Source of the DNA: Polaribacter marinaquae
GTDB taxonomy: Bacteria; Bacteroidota; Bacteroidia; Flavobacteriales; Flavobacteriaceae
Assembly: GCF_038019025.1 (NCBI RefSeq)
Contig: NZ_CP150496.1
Location: 1,628,001 to 1,692,000, forward strand
Reading direction: 5' to 3'
Length of the DNA stretch: 64,000 nt
Position 1 is the first letter of the stretch. The number at the start of each line of letters is the position of its first letter. A program made the translations under genes and the position numbers. Below, piece after piece: positions 56,105 through 64,000 of this stretch. The notes beneath the pieces are model-generated. The model was not told the DNA's origin and ran no database searches. It saw nothing but the letters and a program-made list of their open reading frames with translations.

Positions 56105-56128
56105 CGCAAACGATTGCGGGAACGTTTG
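56105..56128. promoter_or_regulatory. LacI-type operator between receptor and regulator genes
   Basis: CGCAAACGATTGCG (56105-56118) is a palindrome with the CG-centred form of LacI/PurR operators. It overlaps a second inverted pair, CAAACG and CGTTTG (56107-56112, 56123-56128). It is 37 bases upstream of the lacI-type ATG and 80 from the receptor ATG, placed to control both. Confidence 0.68.
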
Positions 56129-56164
56129 TTTTATTTATTTTTATAAAATAATTTATCAATTAGC

Positions 56165-57190
56165 ATGAAAAAAGAAGTTACTACATTAAAAAAAATAGCT
56201 CAATTACTTGATATTTCTACATCTACAGTTTCTAGAGCATTAAATAATCATCCAGATATTAGTGAAGAAACGACTAACAAAGTAAAAAAAATTGCAAAAA
56301 AATTAAATTACATGCCTAACATTTTTGCAAAAGGATTTAGGCTACATAGAACTAATATAATAGGCGTTATTGTACCAAATGTTCTCTCATATTTTACATC
56401 ATCTATTCTTAAAGAAATTTTATTACAAGCAGAAATTAAAGGTTATAGAGTTATTATTTCTGAATCTAACAATGATATAGACAAAGAAAAAGAAATGCTA
56501 AACACTATGCTACAATTTGGTGTAGACGGTATTTTAATGTCTTTAACAAAACACACTATTGATGTAGAGCCAATTTTATATGCTTTAAATCAAAAACCAT
56601 TAATTTTATTTGATAAAGTTTCTAATAAAGTACCCTGCTCTCAAGTTATTATTGATGGAGAAGCTGCTGCGTTTAATGCTGTAGAACATTTAATTAATAT
56701 TGGTAAAAAAAGAATTGCAATTCTTAAAGAATTTGAACAATCTTATAATTCTGAGAAACGTTTTCAAGGATATTTAAGAGCTTTAAAAACGTATAAAATT
56801 CCTGTTGACGAGAAGCTTATTTTAAGTACCGATGATATTTCACTGAAAAAAGGGAGAAGATTAACAAGTCAATTAATAACATTAAAAGAAAAACCAGACG
56901 CTATCTTTTCTATTACAGATGCAGCTGCAATTGGTGCTATACAGACATTAAAAAAGTTTAATTTTAAAATTCCAGAAGAAATTGCTGTAATTGGTTTTAG
57001 CAACTCATTAAGTTCAACAATTGTAGAACCTCAATTAACTACAATAGATCAACCTGGTAAAAGAATAGGAAAAATTGCTGTAGATTGTCTTATTGAAGAA
57101 ATTGAAAAACCAAAAGAGCACTTAACAAGCAAAACAATTGAAATTAAAACTAATTTAATTATTAGAAACTCTACTTTGGTATCTCTTTAA
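56165..57190 (+). CDS. LacI family transcriptional regulator
   Basis: 341 residues. N-terminal helix-turn-helix and hinge 5-60 (TLKKIAQLLDISTSTVSRALNNH, with the LNYMPN hinge region), then a periplasmic-binding-like sensor domain (IIGVIVPNV, GVDGILMSL, IFSITDAAAIGAIQTL, VIGFSN). It should bind the operator at 56105-56128 and sense a sugar-like effector, probably the substrate of the divergent operon or a breakdown product. Confidence 0.94.
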   Translation: MKKEVTTLKKIAQLLDISTSTVSRALNNHPDISEETTNKVKKIAKKLNYMPNIFAKGFRLHRTNIIGVIVPNVLSYFTSSILKEILLQAEIKGYRVIISESNNDIDKEKEMLNTMLQFGVDGILMSLTKHTIDVEPILYALNQKPLILFDKVSNKVPCSQVIIDGEAAAFNAVEHLINIGKKRIAILKEFEQSYNSEKRFQGYLRALKTYKIPVDEKLILSTDDISLKKGRRLTSQLITLKEKPDAIFSITDAAAIGAIQTLKKFNFKIPEEIAVIGFSNSLSSTIVEPQLTTIDQPGKRIGKIAVDCLIEEIEKPKEHLTSKTIEIKTNLIIRNSTLVSL

Positions 57191-58966
57191 CTAATTAGTA
57201 ACTTCTATTAATTTATTTCTATACGCGGTTAATAATTTCGATTTCGAGATAAAACCAACATATTTTTCGTTTTTTACAACGGGTAAATTCCATGCGTTGC
57301 TTTCTTTAAATTTTTGCATCACTTTTTCTACCGAGTCATTATGAAAAATTATTGCTGGTGCAGATTTCATAAAATCTGAAACAAAAGTTGTTTCGTATTG
57401 TGATTGATCGAACATCATTGGTCTAACGTCATCAAGTAATACAATTCCTAAAAAGCGTTTTTCGTTATCCAAAACCGGAAAAATATTACGTTTCGATTTT
57501 GCCACTGCATTTTTTAGCATTGCGCCAAATGTAGTTTCTGGTGTAATTGGTATAAAGTTTTTTTCTATTAATGTATCTATTCGCATCATCATTAAAACAT
57601 TTTTGTCTTTGTTATGCGTAATTAATTCTCCTCGTTTTGCCAACTCTACCGTGTAAATAGAGTTAGAAATAAAGTATTTTGTAAAAGCAAAACTAATAGC
57701 AGCAACCAACATTAATGGTACAAATAAATCGTAACCACCGGTAATTTCTGCAATTAAGAAAATTGCGGTTAAAGGAGCGTGTAAAACTCCGGCCATCAAA
57801 CCTGTAATACCAATTAATGTAAAATTAGATTCTGATACAGAAAAACCTAATTGATTGATAATTTTAGCTATTGCATTACCCAACACAGAACCCATAAATA
57901 TTGTTGGTATAAAGATGCCTCCAACTCCGCCAGCAGCAAATGTGGTTGTCATTGCAATTGCTTTAAAAATGGCAATTATCAACAACATAAAACCTACCAT
58001 ATAAGCGTTATTTAAATCTACATTATAAGGTATATCTTTTAAAGCATTTGCTGTATTGCCATTTAACAAACTATTTATTAAACCGTAACCTTCACCATAT
58101 AAAGGCGGAATTAAATACAACATAATTCCGATAGCAATACCGCCAATAATCAATTTTTTAAACGGACTTGAAAATCGCTCGAAAAAACGTGTTATTGCAA
58201 AATACATTTTAGAAAAATATACAGATGCTATTCCTGTAAAGAAAGCCAAAACAATATAAAAAGGAATATCTTTTACTTGAAAGACATCTACCAACTTAAA
58301 CCCGAACAAAACATCTGTTCCTGCAAAAAAATAAGAGGTAATTATTGCCGAAACTGACGCTAACAATAACGGAACCAAAGATGCAAATGCTAAATCTAAA
58401 CTAAAAATTTCGACTGCAAAAATGATAGCAGCTACAGGCGCTTTAAACATAGAAGACATTGCACCAGCAGTTGCACAACCAATTAACAACAATCTGGTTT
58501 TTGCATTCATATGAAACAATCTAGCAACATTAGACCCCAAAGCCGCACCAGTACTTACCGCAGGCCCTTGTAAACCTGCAGAACCACCAAAACCAACTGT
58601 TAAAGGTGCTGTTATTAAAGAAGCAAACATTTTGTAACGCTCTATAATTCCGTTTTTCTTAGAAATAGAATGCAATGTTGTAGATATACCGTGCCCAATT
58701 TCTTTTTTAATAATAAACTTTTTAATAGAGTACACTAAAAACAAGCCAATTATAGGAAAGATAAAGTACAACGAATAATGGTAGTCTTTTATTAAATTCC
58801 CTTCTAATAAATCTTCTATTACAAAGGTTAAATACTTTAATATGAAGGTTCCAATACCTGCTAAAAAACCCACAAAAACACTTAAAACATAAATAAACTG
58901 TCTTTCAGAAATATATTTATATCTCCAAATTAAAACCTTTTTAAGTATTTTATATTTGTTCGGCAT
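57191..58966 (-). CDS. CLC chloride channel protein without the gating glutamates
   Basis: 591 residues: CLC membrane domain (about 20-430) and a C-terminal CBS pair (about 455-585). Family motifs are GHGIS at 91-95, GSAGLQGPA near 128-136 and GGIFIPTIFMG. At the external gating position Gln133 replaces Glu (E. coli CLC Glu148), and Ile187 after Glu186 replaces the internal proton glutamate (Glu203). Loss of both suggests passive anion channel behaviour rather than Cl-/H+ exchange. It is last in the minus-strand run from the GTP cyclohydrolase through three exported proteins, one base after the previous gene's stop. Confidence 0.92.
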   Translation of the reverse strand: MPNKYKILKKVLIWRYKYISERQFIYVLSVFVGFLAGIGTFILKYLTFVIEDLLEGNLIKDYHYSLYFIFPIIGLFLVYSIKKFIIKKEIGHGISTTLHSISKKNGIIERYKMFASLITAPLTVGFGGSAGLQGPAVSTGAALGSNVARLFHMNAKTRLLLIGCATAGAMSSMFKAPVAAIIFAVEIFSLDLAFASLVPLLLASVSAIITSYFFAGTDVLFGFKLVDVFQVKDIPFYIVLAFFTGIASVYFSKMYFAITRFFERFSSPFKKLIIGGIAIGIMLYLIPPLYGEGYGLINSLLNGNTANALKDIPYNVDLNNAYMVGFMLLIIAIFKAIAMTTTFAAGGVGGIFIPTIFMGSVLGNAIAKIINQLGFSVSESNFTLIGITGLMAGVLHAPLTAIFLIAEITGGYDLFVPLMLVAAISFAFTKYFISNSIYTVELAKRGELITHNKDKNVLMMMRIDTLIEKNFIPITPETTFGAMLKNAVAKSKRNIFPVLDNEKRFLGIVLLDDVRPMMFDQSQYETTFVSDFMKSAPAIIFHNDSVEKVMQKFKESNAWNLPVVKNEKYVGFISKSKLLTAYRNKLIEVTN

Positions 58967-59677
58967 TTAGTTTTTAGTAGATAGAAAATCTGTACCTAAA
59001 TAAGTATTGTCTTTATTAAAATACCAAGCTCTTGCTTTTGGCATTTTAATATTATTTACGGTTTCTAAATCAGAAAGTATAATGTATTCACCATCATTTT
59101 TGGTCTCATCTTTAAAAAATTGATACACTTGCATTGCATACGTTTCAGGGTCAAAATAAAAGTACCAAGTATCTTTACCTACTTCTTTACTGTAAGTTGC
59201 TTTTAACACCAAATAGTCTTTTCCTTTAAAAGTTTTCTTTGCAACTTTTTGATCGATAATTGTACCATTATCTTTTAACTTCATTGGCAAACCGTACAAA
59301 TAAGTGTAATAGTTTTTCATGAATTTTGCACGTTCGCAATTTAAACTGTATTTCTTTTTTTGTGCTTCGGATGGATTTGTGTTACCATTAATAGCAAAAC
59401 TGCAATCTGTTTTATGCACTGCATATTCTGTAATAATTGTATCTTTTGCTGCTTTTAAAAAAAAGTATTGTTCTGGCAAATTAATTCTGATTCTACTTTT
59501 TCTAGGACTTCGTTTTGGGGTTTCCATCGTTACAAAAAATTCTCCAGAAAAGGTAGACCAATTACCATTTGGATCGTGAAAATTAATTGCTTTCTCCAAA
59601 AGTTCATCCCCAGTAATTTCTTGAGAAAATAGTGTTATAGAAGTAAAAAAAAATGTGATTATGAGTAAATTTTTCAT
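58967..59677 (-). CDS. DUF6503-like exported protein
   Basis: 236 residues with signal peptide 1-19. The mature part has the incomplete beta-barrel pattern of LolA/LolB-like lipid carriers (FSGEFFVTMETPKRS, YFYFDPETYAMQVYQFF), and matches the Bacteroidota DUF6503 group. A single Cys pair (Cys72 and Cys93 region) may form a disulfide. Lies one base from the CLC gene and the TPR lipoprotein gene. Ligand unknown. Confidence 0.72.
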   Translation of the reverse strand: MKNLLIITFFFTSITLFSQEITGDELLEKAINFHDPNGNWSTFSGEFFVTMETPKRSPRKSRIRINLPEQYFFLKAAKDTIITEYAVHKTDCSFAINGNTNPSEAQKKKYSLNCERAKFMKNYYTYLYGLPMKLKDNGTIIDQKVAKKTFKGKDYLVLKATYSKEVGKDTWYFYFDPETYAMQVYQFFKDETKNDGEYIILSDLETVNNIKMPKARAWYFNKDNTYLGTDFLSTKN

Positions 59678-60508
59678 TTATAAGGCTTTTTTTAATTGAT
59701 TATAATCTTCTAAATACAATTGTCTTAAAGACTCTACATAAGGTCTTTTATTTATGTAACCATTTTCAAAATCAGCAATTGCATCAATAATTAAGTTTTG
59801 GGCATTTAAAACCTCGCCTTTTTCTTTTAAGATTAACGCTTTGTAATATTTTGCATCTGCATAATTTCCGTTGTTGTAGTGCAAAACTTTATCAAAATAA
59901 AATATTGCTTTTTCTGTATTACCAGATTCATAATAGGCAATACCAGTATATAAAAAAGCTTTTAATTCAATCCAATCTTCACCAGAATCTTTTATTTTTT
60001 TATTCATATGTTTTTGAAAATAAGAAATGGAATTTTCATAATCTTTCAATCCTAAATAGGCAATTCCTCTCCAATAATCAACACTATGACCTTGCGGAAA
60101 ATCTATAAAATTTGGCGTTAAAGTGTCTGTTGTATCAAAATCTGCAATTGCTTTTTTATAATCTCTATAAAACCATAAATAATTATAACCTCTATAACCA
60201 ATCCATTCTTCAGGATTAATCGCAACAGCTTTATCTAATTGATCTTTCCATTTAAAAGGAATTCCTCTTTTGAGATATGCTACAGAAAGCTCTCTTACAC
60301 CTTTATCAAAAGTTGGATCTATTGCTACTGATTTCTCAATACCAAGCATAGAACTGACACTGCCTTGCTTAAAATTGCTAGCCTCTTTATAAATTTTTTC
60401 GGCTTTTACCCTTCTCTTTTCTATTGACAGACCTTCTTCTTTACAAGAAATCCCAACTAATAGAATATAAAAACTAAGGTAATATTTCAATAATTTTTCC
60501 ATTTTCAA
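59678..60508 (-). CDS. TPR repeat lipoprotein
   Basis: 276 residues. Lipobox GISC with Cys22, then several tetratricopeptide repeats (about 30-250; AYLGLKDYENSISYFQKHM and GIAYYESGNTEKAIFYFDKVL are clear units). TPR lipoproteins act as assembly scaffolds. Its start overlaps the upstream lipoprotein gene by 35 bases, indicating translational coupling. Confidence 0.82.
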   Translation of the reverse strand: MKMEKLLKYYLSFYILLVGISCKEEGLSIEKRRVKAEKIYKEASNFKQGSVSSMLGIEKSVAIDPTFDKGVRELSVAYLKRGIPFKWKDQLDKAVAINPEEWIGYRGYNYLWFYRDYKKAIADFDTTDTLTPNFIDFPQGHSVDYWRGIAYLGLKDYENSISYFQKHMNKKIKDSGEDWIELKAFLYTGIAYYESGNTEKAIFYFDKVLHYNNGNYADAKYYKALILKEKGEVLNAQNLIIDAIADFENGYINKRPYVESLRQLYLEDYNQLKKAL

Positions 60509-60992
60509 TTCTATATAAAATGTACATATAATAGTCTATAAAACCTTCCTCGTAACCTAATTGATTCCAATTTTCTTTTTTAGAGGTTAATTCTAGTAGC
60601 TCATTTATCATTTTATCATCTAAATCTATTTCTTCTAAATCTAAATTCATTTCAATAATTTCGAACCAACCAGCTTCACCTTTACAGTTTACTAAAAACC
60701 GAAAACTTACATAACCAGAATCTTTATAAAGTTTTTCATTGTAGTTAGATAAAATAAAATCTCTAAATACTTTTTTACTTCCTTTAAAACCATAAGGTGC
60801 TGCTCCGCTATATGTGGTTTTAATATCATTTATATTACATAACGTTTTCCCCTCTTTTAAAAGTGCTTTTTCTGGATTGATATATCCTATATATTTTTCA
60901 TACTTATTTTCAACTGTTTTTGACGTATCAGTACAACCACAAAAAAATAAAGTAAAAATAAATAGCGATAAAAAAAATTGCTTAAAATTCAT
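60474..60992 (-). CDS. Lipoprotein of unknown function
   Basis: 172 residues. Signal peptide with a Cys-Gly-Cys lipobox end, Cys20 the probable lipid site. The mature part (VSFRFLVNCKGEAGWFEIIEMN, then ELLELTSKKENWNQLGYEE) resembles small TonB-C-like exported domains, weakly. It overlaps the TPR lipoprotein gene and starts 22 bases after the GTP cyclohydrolase stop. Confidence 0.72.
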   Translation of the reverse strand: MNFKQFFLSLFIFTLFFCGCTDTSKTVENKYEKYIGYINPEKALLKEGKTLCNINDIKTTYSGAAPYGFKGSKKVFRDFILSNYNEKLYKDSGYVSFRFLVNCKGEAGWFEIIEMNLDLEEIDLDDKMINELLELTSKKENWNQLGYEEGFIDYYMYILYRIENGKIIEILP

Positions 60993-61013
60993 AATTTAAA
61001 AATAGTGAAATTT

Positions 61014-61526
61014 CTATAACTCTGTTTTTTGAGTTCCAGAAACTACAACTCCATGTTGCGTTAGTGTAGCTACTTTTTTTGGATTATTAGTTAACATTTT
61101 TACAGACTTAACTTTTAAAAATTCTAAAATTTCTGCTGCAACTGTAAAATCTCTTGCGTCTTTTTTAAAGCCAACTTTTTCGTAAGCTTCCGCTTGCGGA
61201 ATCCCATTTTTCTTATGCTCCATACTTTTAATCAATGCATAATGTCCATTTCCTTTTCCTTCTTGCTCTAACCAAATAACAATTCCTTTTCCCACTTTTT
61301 GAATTAGTTGTTGTGAAATTTCCATTTGTTCTCTGCAATCACATTCTATACTATTAAATTGATGTGCAAAAATACAAGAAGAGTGCACTCTACATAAAAT
61401 ATCTTCTTCTCCCTCTATGTCACCCATAACCAAAGAATGAGATTCTCTTTGCCCGTTGTAAAACAAGGTTTCCTTAAAATCACCAAACTTTGTTTTAATG
61501 TTTGTTTCTGCTAATTTTACAATCAT
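61014..61526 (-). CDS. GTP cyclohydrolase II homologue, divergent
   Basis: 170 residues from ATG 61526. Zinc ligands Cys51, Cys62 and Cys64 keep the spacing of E. coli RibA (54, 65, 67), in HSSC and ECDCREQM. The catalytic segment KDARDF (Asp123, Arg125) and LTNNPKKVATL are present. QEGKGNGHYALI replaces the usual QEGRGIGL, and the protein is shorter than RibA (196). It may serve riboflavin synthesis or a side pathway; flavobacteria normally also have a RibBA fusion, not seen here. Nine residues upstream of this ATG in the longer ORF look non-native. Confidence 0.85.
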   Translation of the reverse strand: MIVKLAETNIKTKFGDFKETLFYNGQRESHSLVMGDIEGEEDILCRVHSSCIFAHQFNSIECDCREQMEISQQLIQKVGKGIVIWLEQEGKGNGHYALIKSMEHKKNGIPQAEAYEKVGFKKDARDFTVAAEILEFLKVKSVKMLTNNPKKVATLTQHGVVVSGTQKTEL

Positions 61527-61537
61527 ACTTAAAAGTA

Positions 61538-61566
61538 ATAAAAAATCCCGCAAAAGCGGGATTTCT
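61538..61566 (-). terminator. aspS terminator
   Basis: On the minus strand AAATCCCGC and GCGGGATTT pair around TTTT, followed by TTTTT. It lies between the aspS stop and the GTP cyclohydrolase gene. Confidence 0.88.
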
Positions 61567-61570
61567 AATT

Positions 61571-63331
61571 TTATTCTTTATCTTGAATATTTAATTTCAA
61601 ACTTAATTCTGTTAGTTGCTCATCGTCTATAAAAGCCGGTGCATCTATCATTACATCTCGACCAGAATTATTTTTTGGAAACGCAATAAAATCTCTAATT
61701 GTTTCTTGTCCGCCTAAAATAGCAACCAATCTATCCAAACCAAAAGCCAAACCTCCGTGAGGTGGCGCTCCGTATTCAAAAGCATCCATTAAGAAACCAA
61801 ACTGTGCTTTCGCTTCTTCCTCAGAAAAACCTAAATGCTTCAACATAGTCGCTTGAATTTGCTTGTCGTGAATTCTAATAGAACCTCCACCAATTTCGTT
61901 TCCGTTTAAAACTAAATCATACGCATTTGCTTTTACTTCTCCCGGTTTAGAATCTAACAATTCTAATTGCCCTGGTTTTGGCGAAGTAAATGGATGGTGC
62001 ATTGCGTGGTAATGCCCAGTTTCTTCATCTAATTCTAATAATGGAAAATCGATTACCCAAAGTGGCGCAAATACTTTAGGATCTCTTAGGCCTAAACGTT
62101 CCGCTAACTCCATTCTTAAAGCAGACATTTGTGCTCTTACTTTGTTTGTTTCTCCAGACAATACACATACTAAATCACCTGATTTTGCACCTGTAATTTC
62201 TGCCCATTTTGCTAAATCTTCTTGATCATAAAATTTATCTACAGAAGATTTAAATGTTCCGTCTTCGTTTACACGTGCGTAAATCATACCTAAAGCACCA
62301 ACTTGCGGACGCTTTACCCACTTTATAATATTATCTATTTCTTTTCTTGTATATGCGTTTCCGCCAGGAACTGCAATACCAATTACCAATTCTGCAGAAT
62401 TAAAAACACCAAAATCTTTGTGTTGTGTAACAGCATTTAACTCGCCAAACTCCATACCAAAACGAATATCTGGTTTGTCGTTTCCATACAAACGCATTGC
62501 ATCATCATACAACATTCTTGGAAATTTATCTACCTCTACATTATTTACTTCTTTTAGTAAATGACGTGTTAATCCTTCAAAAATATTTAAAATATCTTCT
62601 TGTTCTACAAACGCCATTTCACAGTCAATTTGTGTAAATTCTGGTTGTCTGTCTGCACGTAAATCTTCGTCTCTAAAACATTTTACAATCTGAAAATATT
62701 TATCCATTCCACCAACCATCAACAATTGTTTAAATGTCTGCGGAGATTGAGGTAATGCATAAAATTGTCCTTGATTCATTCTAGAAGGTACAACAAAATC
62801 TCTTGCGCCTTCTGGCGTAGACTTTATTAAATATGGCGTTTCGACTTCTATAAATTCTTGATCAGACAAGTATTTACGAACTTCCATTGCTACTTTATGA
62901 CGAAAAATTAAACTGTCTTTAACAGGGTTTCTTCGAATATCTAAGTATCTATATTTCATTCGGATGTCTTCTCCTCCATCCGTTTTATCTTCAATTGTAA
63001 ATGGTGGTAATTTTGCTTCGTTTAAAATTTCTAATTTAGAAACTAAAACTTCTACCTCACCAGTTGGTATGTTTATATTTTTAGATTCACGTTCTATTAC
63101 CGTTCCTGTAACTTGTATTACAAATTCTCTACCTAAAGATTTTGCCTTATCCATCATTTCTTTTGGCGTACGCTCTTCATCAAAAATAAGCTGAGTAATT
63201 CCGTATCTATCACGTAAATCTACCCAAACCATAAAACCTTTATCACGTGATTTTTGAACCCAACCCGCTAAGGTTACCTCTGTATTTATATGCGATGCTC
63301 TTAACTCGCCACAAGAATTACTTCTATACAT
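61571..63331 (-). CDS. aspS: Aspartate-tRNA ligase
   Basis: 586 residues from ATG 63331 ([14 protein letters not shown]), the family start; an ATG eight codons upstream is not needed. Domains: OB-fold anticodon domain 1 to about 110, class II core with motif 2 ([18 protein letters not shown]), the bacterial GAD insert about 290-420, and motif 3 [13 protein letters not shown] near the end. It charges tRNA-Asp. The bacterial AspRS-type insert is present; whether it also charges tRNA-Asn cannot be told. Confidence 0.97.
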   Translation of the reverse strand: MYRSNSCGELRASHINTEVTLAGWVQKSRDKGFMVWVDLRDRYGITQLIFDEERTPKEMMDKAKSLGREFVIQVTGTVIERESKNINIPTGEVEVLVSKLEILNEAKLPPFTIEDKTDGGEDIRMKYRYLDIRRNPVKDSLIFRHKVAMEVRKYLSDQEFIEVETPYLIKSTPEGARDFVVPSRMNQGQFYALPQSPQTFKQLLMVGGMDKYFQIVKCFRDEDLRADRQPEFTQIDCEMAFVEQEDILNIFEGLTRHLLKEVNNVEVDKFPRMLYDDAMRLYGNDKPDIRFGMEFGELNAVTQHKDFGVFNSAELVIGIAVPGGNAYTRKEIDNIIKWVKRPQVGALGMIYARVNEDGTFKSSVDKFYDQEDLAKWAEITGAKSGDLVCVLSGETNKVRAQMSALRMELAERLGLRDPKVFAPLWVIDFPLLELDEETGHYHAMHHPFTSPKPGQLELLDSKPGEVKANAYDLVLNGNEIGGGSIRIHDKQIQATMLKHLGFSEEEAKAQFGFLMDAFEYGAPPHGGLAFGLDRLVAILGGQETIRDFIAFPKNNSGRDVMIDAPAFIDDEQLTELSLKLNIQDKE

Positions 63332-63383
63332 TATTTCTAAAAATTTAAGATGCAAAATTAAACAATTTCCTATTAATATTAGT

Positions 63384-63483
63384 TTTTTGGGCGTTCATTT
63401 CTTATCAGAAATGGCCCGCTTTTCGCACTCGCTTTTTTCGCACCTCAAAAGAGCTCAAACAAATGCTACAATCGGTAACGCAA
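63384..63483 (-). repeat. Dispersed ~100 bp repeat, copy B
   Basis: On the minus strand this copy runs in the same sense as copy A at 8951-9057, with the same ordered blocks ending in ACGCCCAAAAA. It carries an extra hairpin, CATTTC-TGATAA-GAAATG, inside a GGGC...GCCC pair. It sits in the gap between aspS and the divergent cupin gene, unlike copy A, which is at a 3' end. Confidence 0.7.
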
Positions 63484-63513
63484 AATCCGTCTTATTCTTT
63501 GTAAATTTGCTTT

Positions 63514-63873
63514 ATGAGCGTAATAAATATTCAAGAAAAATTTAACTTGTTTCAAGACTTATGGTCTCCAAAAAAAGTTGGTCAATTAAACGGACAACAA
63601 GTATTATTGGCAAAATTAAAAGGCGAATTTGTTTTTCATAAACACGACAATGAAGACGAACTTTTTCTAGTTATAAAAGGAACTCTAGACATCGAATTAC
63701 GTGATAAAACAGTAACTTTAAACCAAGGAGAATTTTATATTGTACCTAAAGGTGTAGAACACAAACCTATTGCAAAAGAAGAAGTACATGTTGTTTTATT
63801 TGAACCTTTAAATATAAAACACACCGGAGATGTTATTGCAGATATTACTGTAGAAACGTATGAGTCTATTTAA
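63514..63873 (+). CDS. Cupin domain protein
   Basis: 119 residues. One small cupin barrel: FVFHKHDNEDELFLVIKGTLDIEL carries the first metal-binding motif (His, His, Glu) and EFYIVPKGVEHKPIAKEE the second (His). Isomerase, dioxygenase or regulatory functions are possible for such cupins. It is divergent from aspS and 60 bases upstream of rsmI. Confidence 0.88.
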   Translation: MSVINIQEKFNLFQDLWSPKKVGQLNGQQVLLAKLKGEFVFHKHDNEDELFLVIKGTLDIELRDKTVTLNQGEFYIVPKGVEHKPIAKEEVHVVLFEPLNIKHTGDVIADITVETYESI

Positions 63874-63933
63874 CAATAAACTGTTATTAGTTTTTCTTTT
63901 TGATTACTGATAATTAAGAACCGATTAAAAACA

Positions 63934-64000
63934 ATGAGTAAATTATATTTAGTACCAACACCAATTGGTAATTTAGAAGACATGACTTTTAGAGCTATAA
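63934..64000 (+). CDS. rsmI: 16S rRNA (cytidine-1402-2'-O) methyltransferase, 5' fragment
   Basis: The gene runs off the window; 22 codons are visible. SKLYLVPTPIGNLEDMTFRA is the near-invariant N-terminus of RsmI, an S-adenosylmethionine methyltransferase acting at C1402 in the ribosomal decoding site. The start follows the cupin gene closely. Confidence 0.9.
   Translation, partial: MSKLYLVPTPIGNLEDMTFRAI

Overview
The window looks like part of a marine Flavobacteriaceae chromosome (Bacteroidota), close to Polaribacter or Tenacibaculum in style. The DNA is very AT-rich. Promoters follow the Bacteroidota form (TTG, about 19 bases, TAnnTTTG) and starts lack Shine-Dalgarno sites. It encodes gliding proteins GldB and GldC, a secreted protein with a type A type-IX-secretion sorting domain, TonB-dependent uptake, a bifunctional ornithine-lipid synthase and many Bacteroidota-only DUF families. 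I see no rRNA, tRNA, CRISPR, prophage or insertion sequence. Nearly everything is vertically inherited core genome.

Layout. 1-9 kb: an Lrp/AsnC regulator, a CPBP-like membrane protein, two DUF3857/transglutaminase-like proteins, a YceI lipoprotein whose promoter is covered by two palindromes, and tcdA-tatD-dtd-rsgA. 9-13.2 kb: an aromatic amino acid operon (pheA, aminotransferase, tyrA, DAHP synthase-chorismate mutase). It is preceded by a leader peptide with an unbroken run of Phe and Tyr codons and a terminator/antiterminator pair, i.e. a ribosome-mediated attenuator. 13.4-18.9 kb: rpsO, pnp, a FolK-deoxynucleoside kinase fusion and an OmpA-like protein. 19-31 kb: gldC-gldB, nadE, a dnaG whose zinc-finger ligands are all replaced, tig-clpP-clpX, a holin-like membrane protein, olsF, and an aspartate kinase with a GNAT enzyme. 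31-45.6 kb: fbp, sodB, the large T9SS cargo protein, a long PurF, a PfkB kinase, sufE with two Fe-S/SUF-associated genes, two DUF3078 proteins, a CNNM/CBS protein and hflX. 46-49 kb: a nuclease-like EEP protein, a glycerophosphodiesterase and small unknown proteins.

49.2-57.2 kb is the most distinctive accessory region: TonB-dependent receptor, GH63-type hydrolase of the mannosylglycerate/glucosylglycerate hydrolase type, sodium:solute symporter and glycerate kinase on one strand, with a divergent LacI regulator and a LacI-type operator between. Together they read as a catabolic locus for a glycosylglycerate compatible solute: import, hydrolysis to hexose and glycerate, phosphorylation of glycerate. 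57.2-64 kb: a CLC protein lacking both signature glutamates, three exported proteins, a divergent GTP cyclohydrolase II, aspS, a cupin and the 5' end of rsmI.

A ~100 bp dispersed repeat occurs twice (8951-9057 and, inverted, 63384-63483). All functional statements rest on reading sequence and motifs; no database search was possible.
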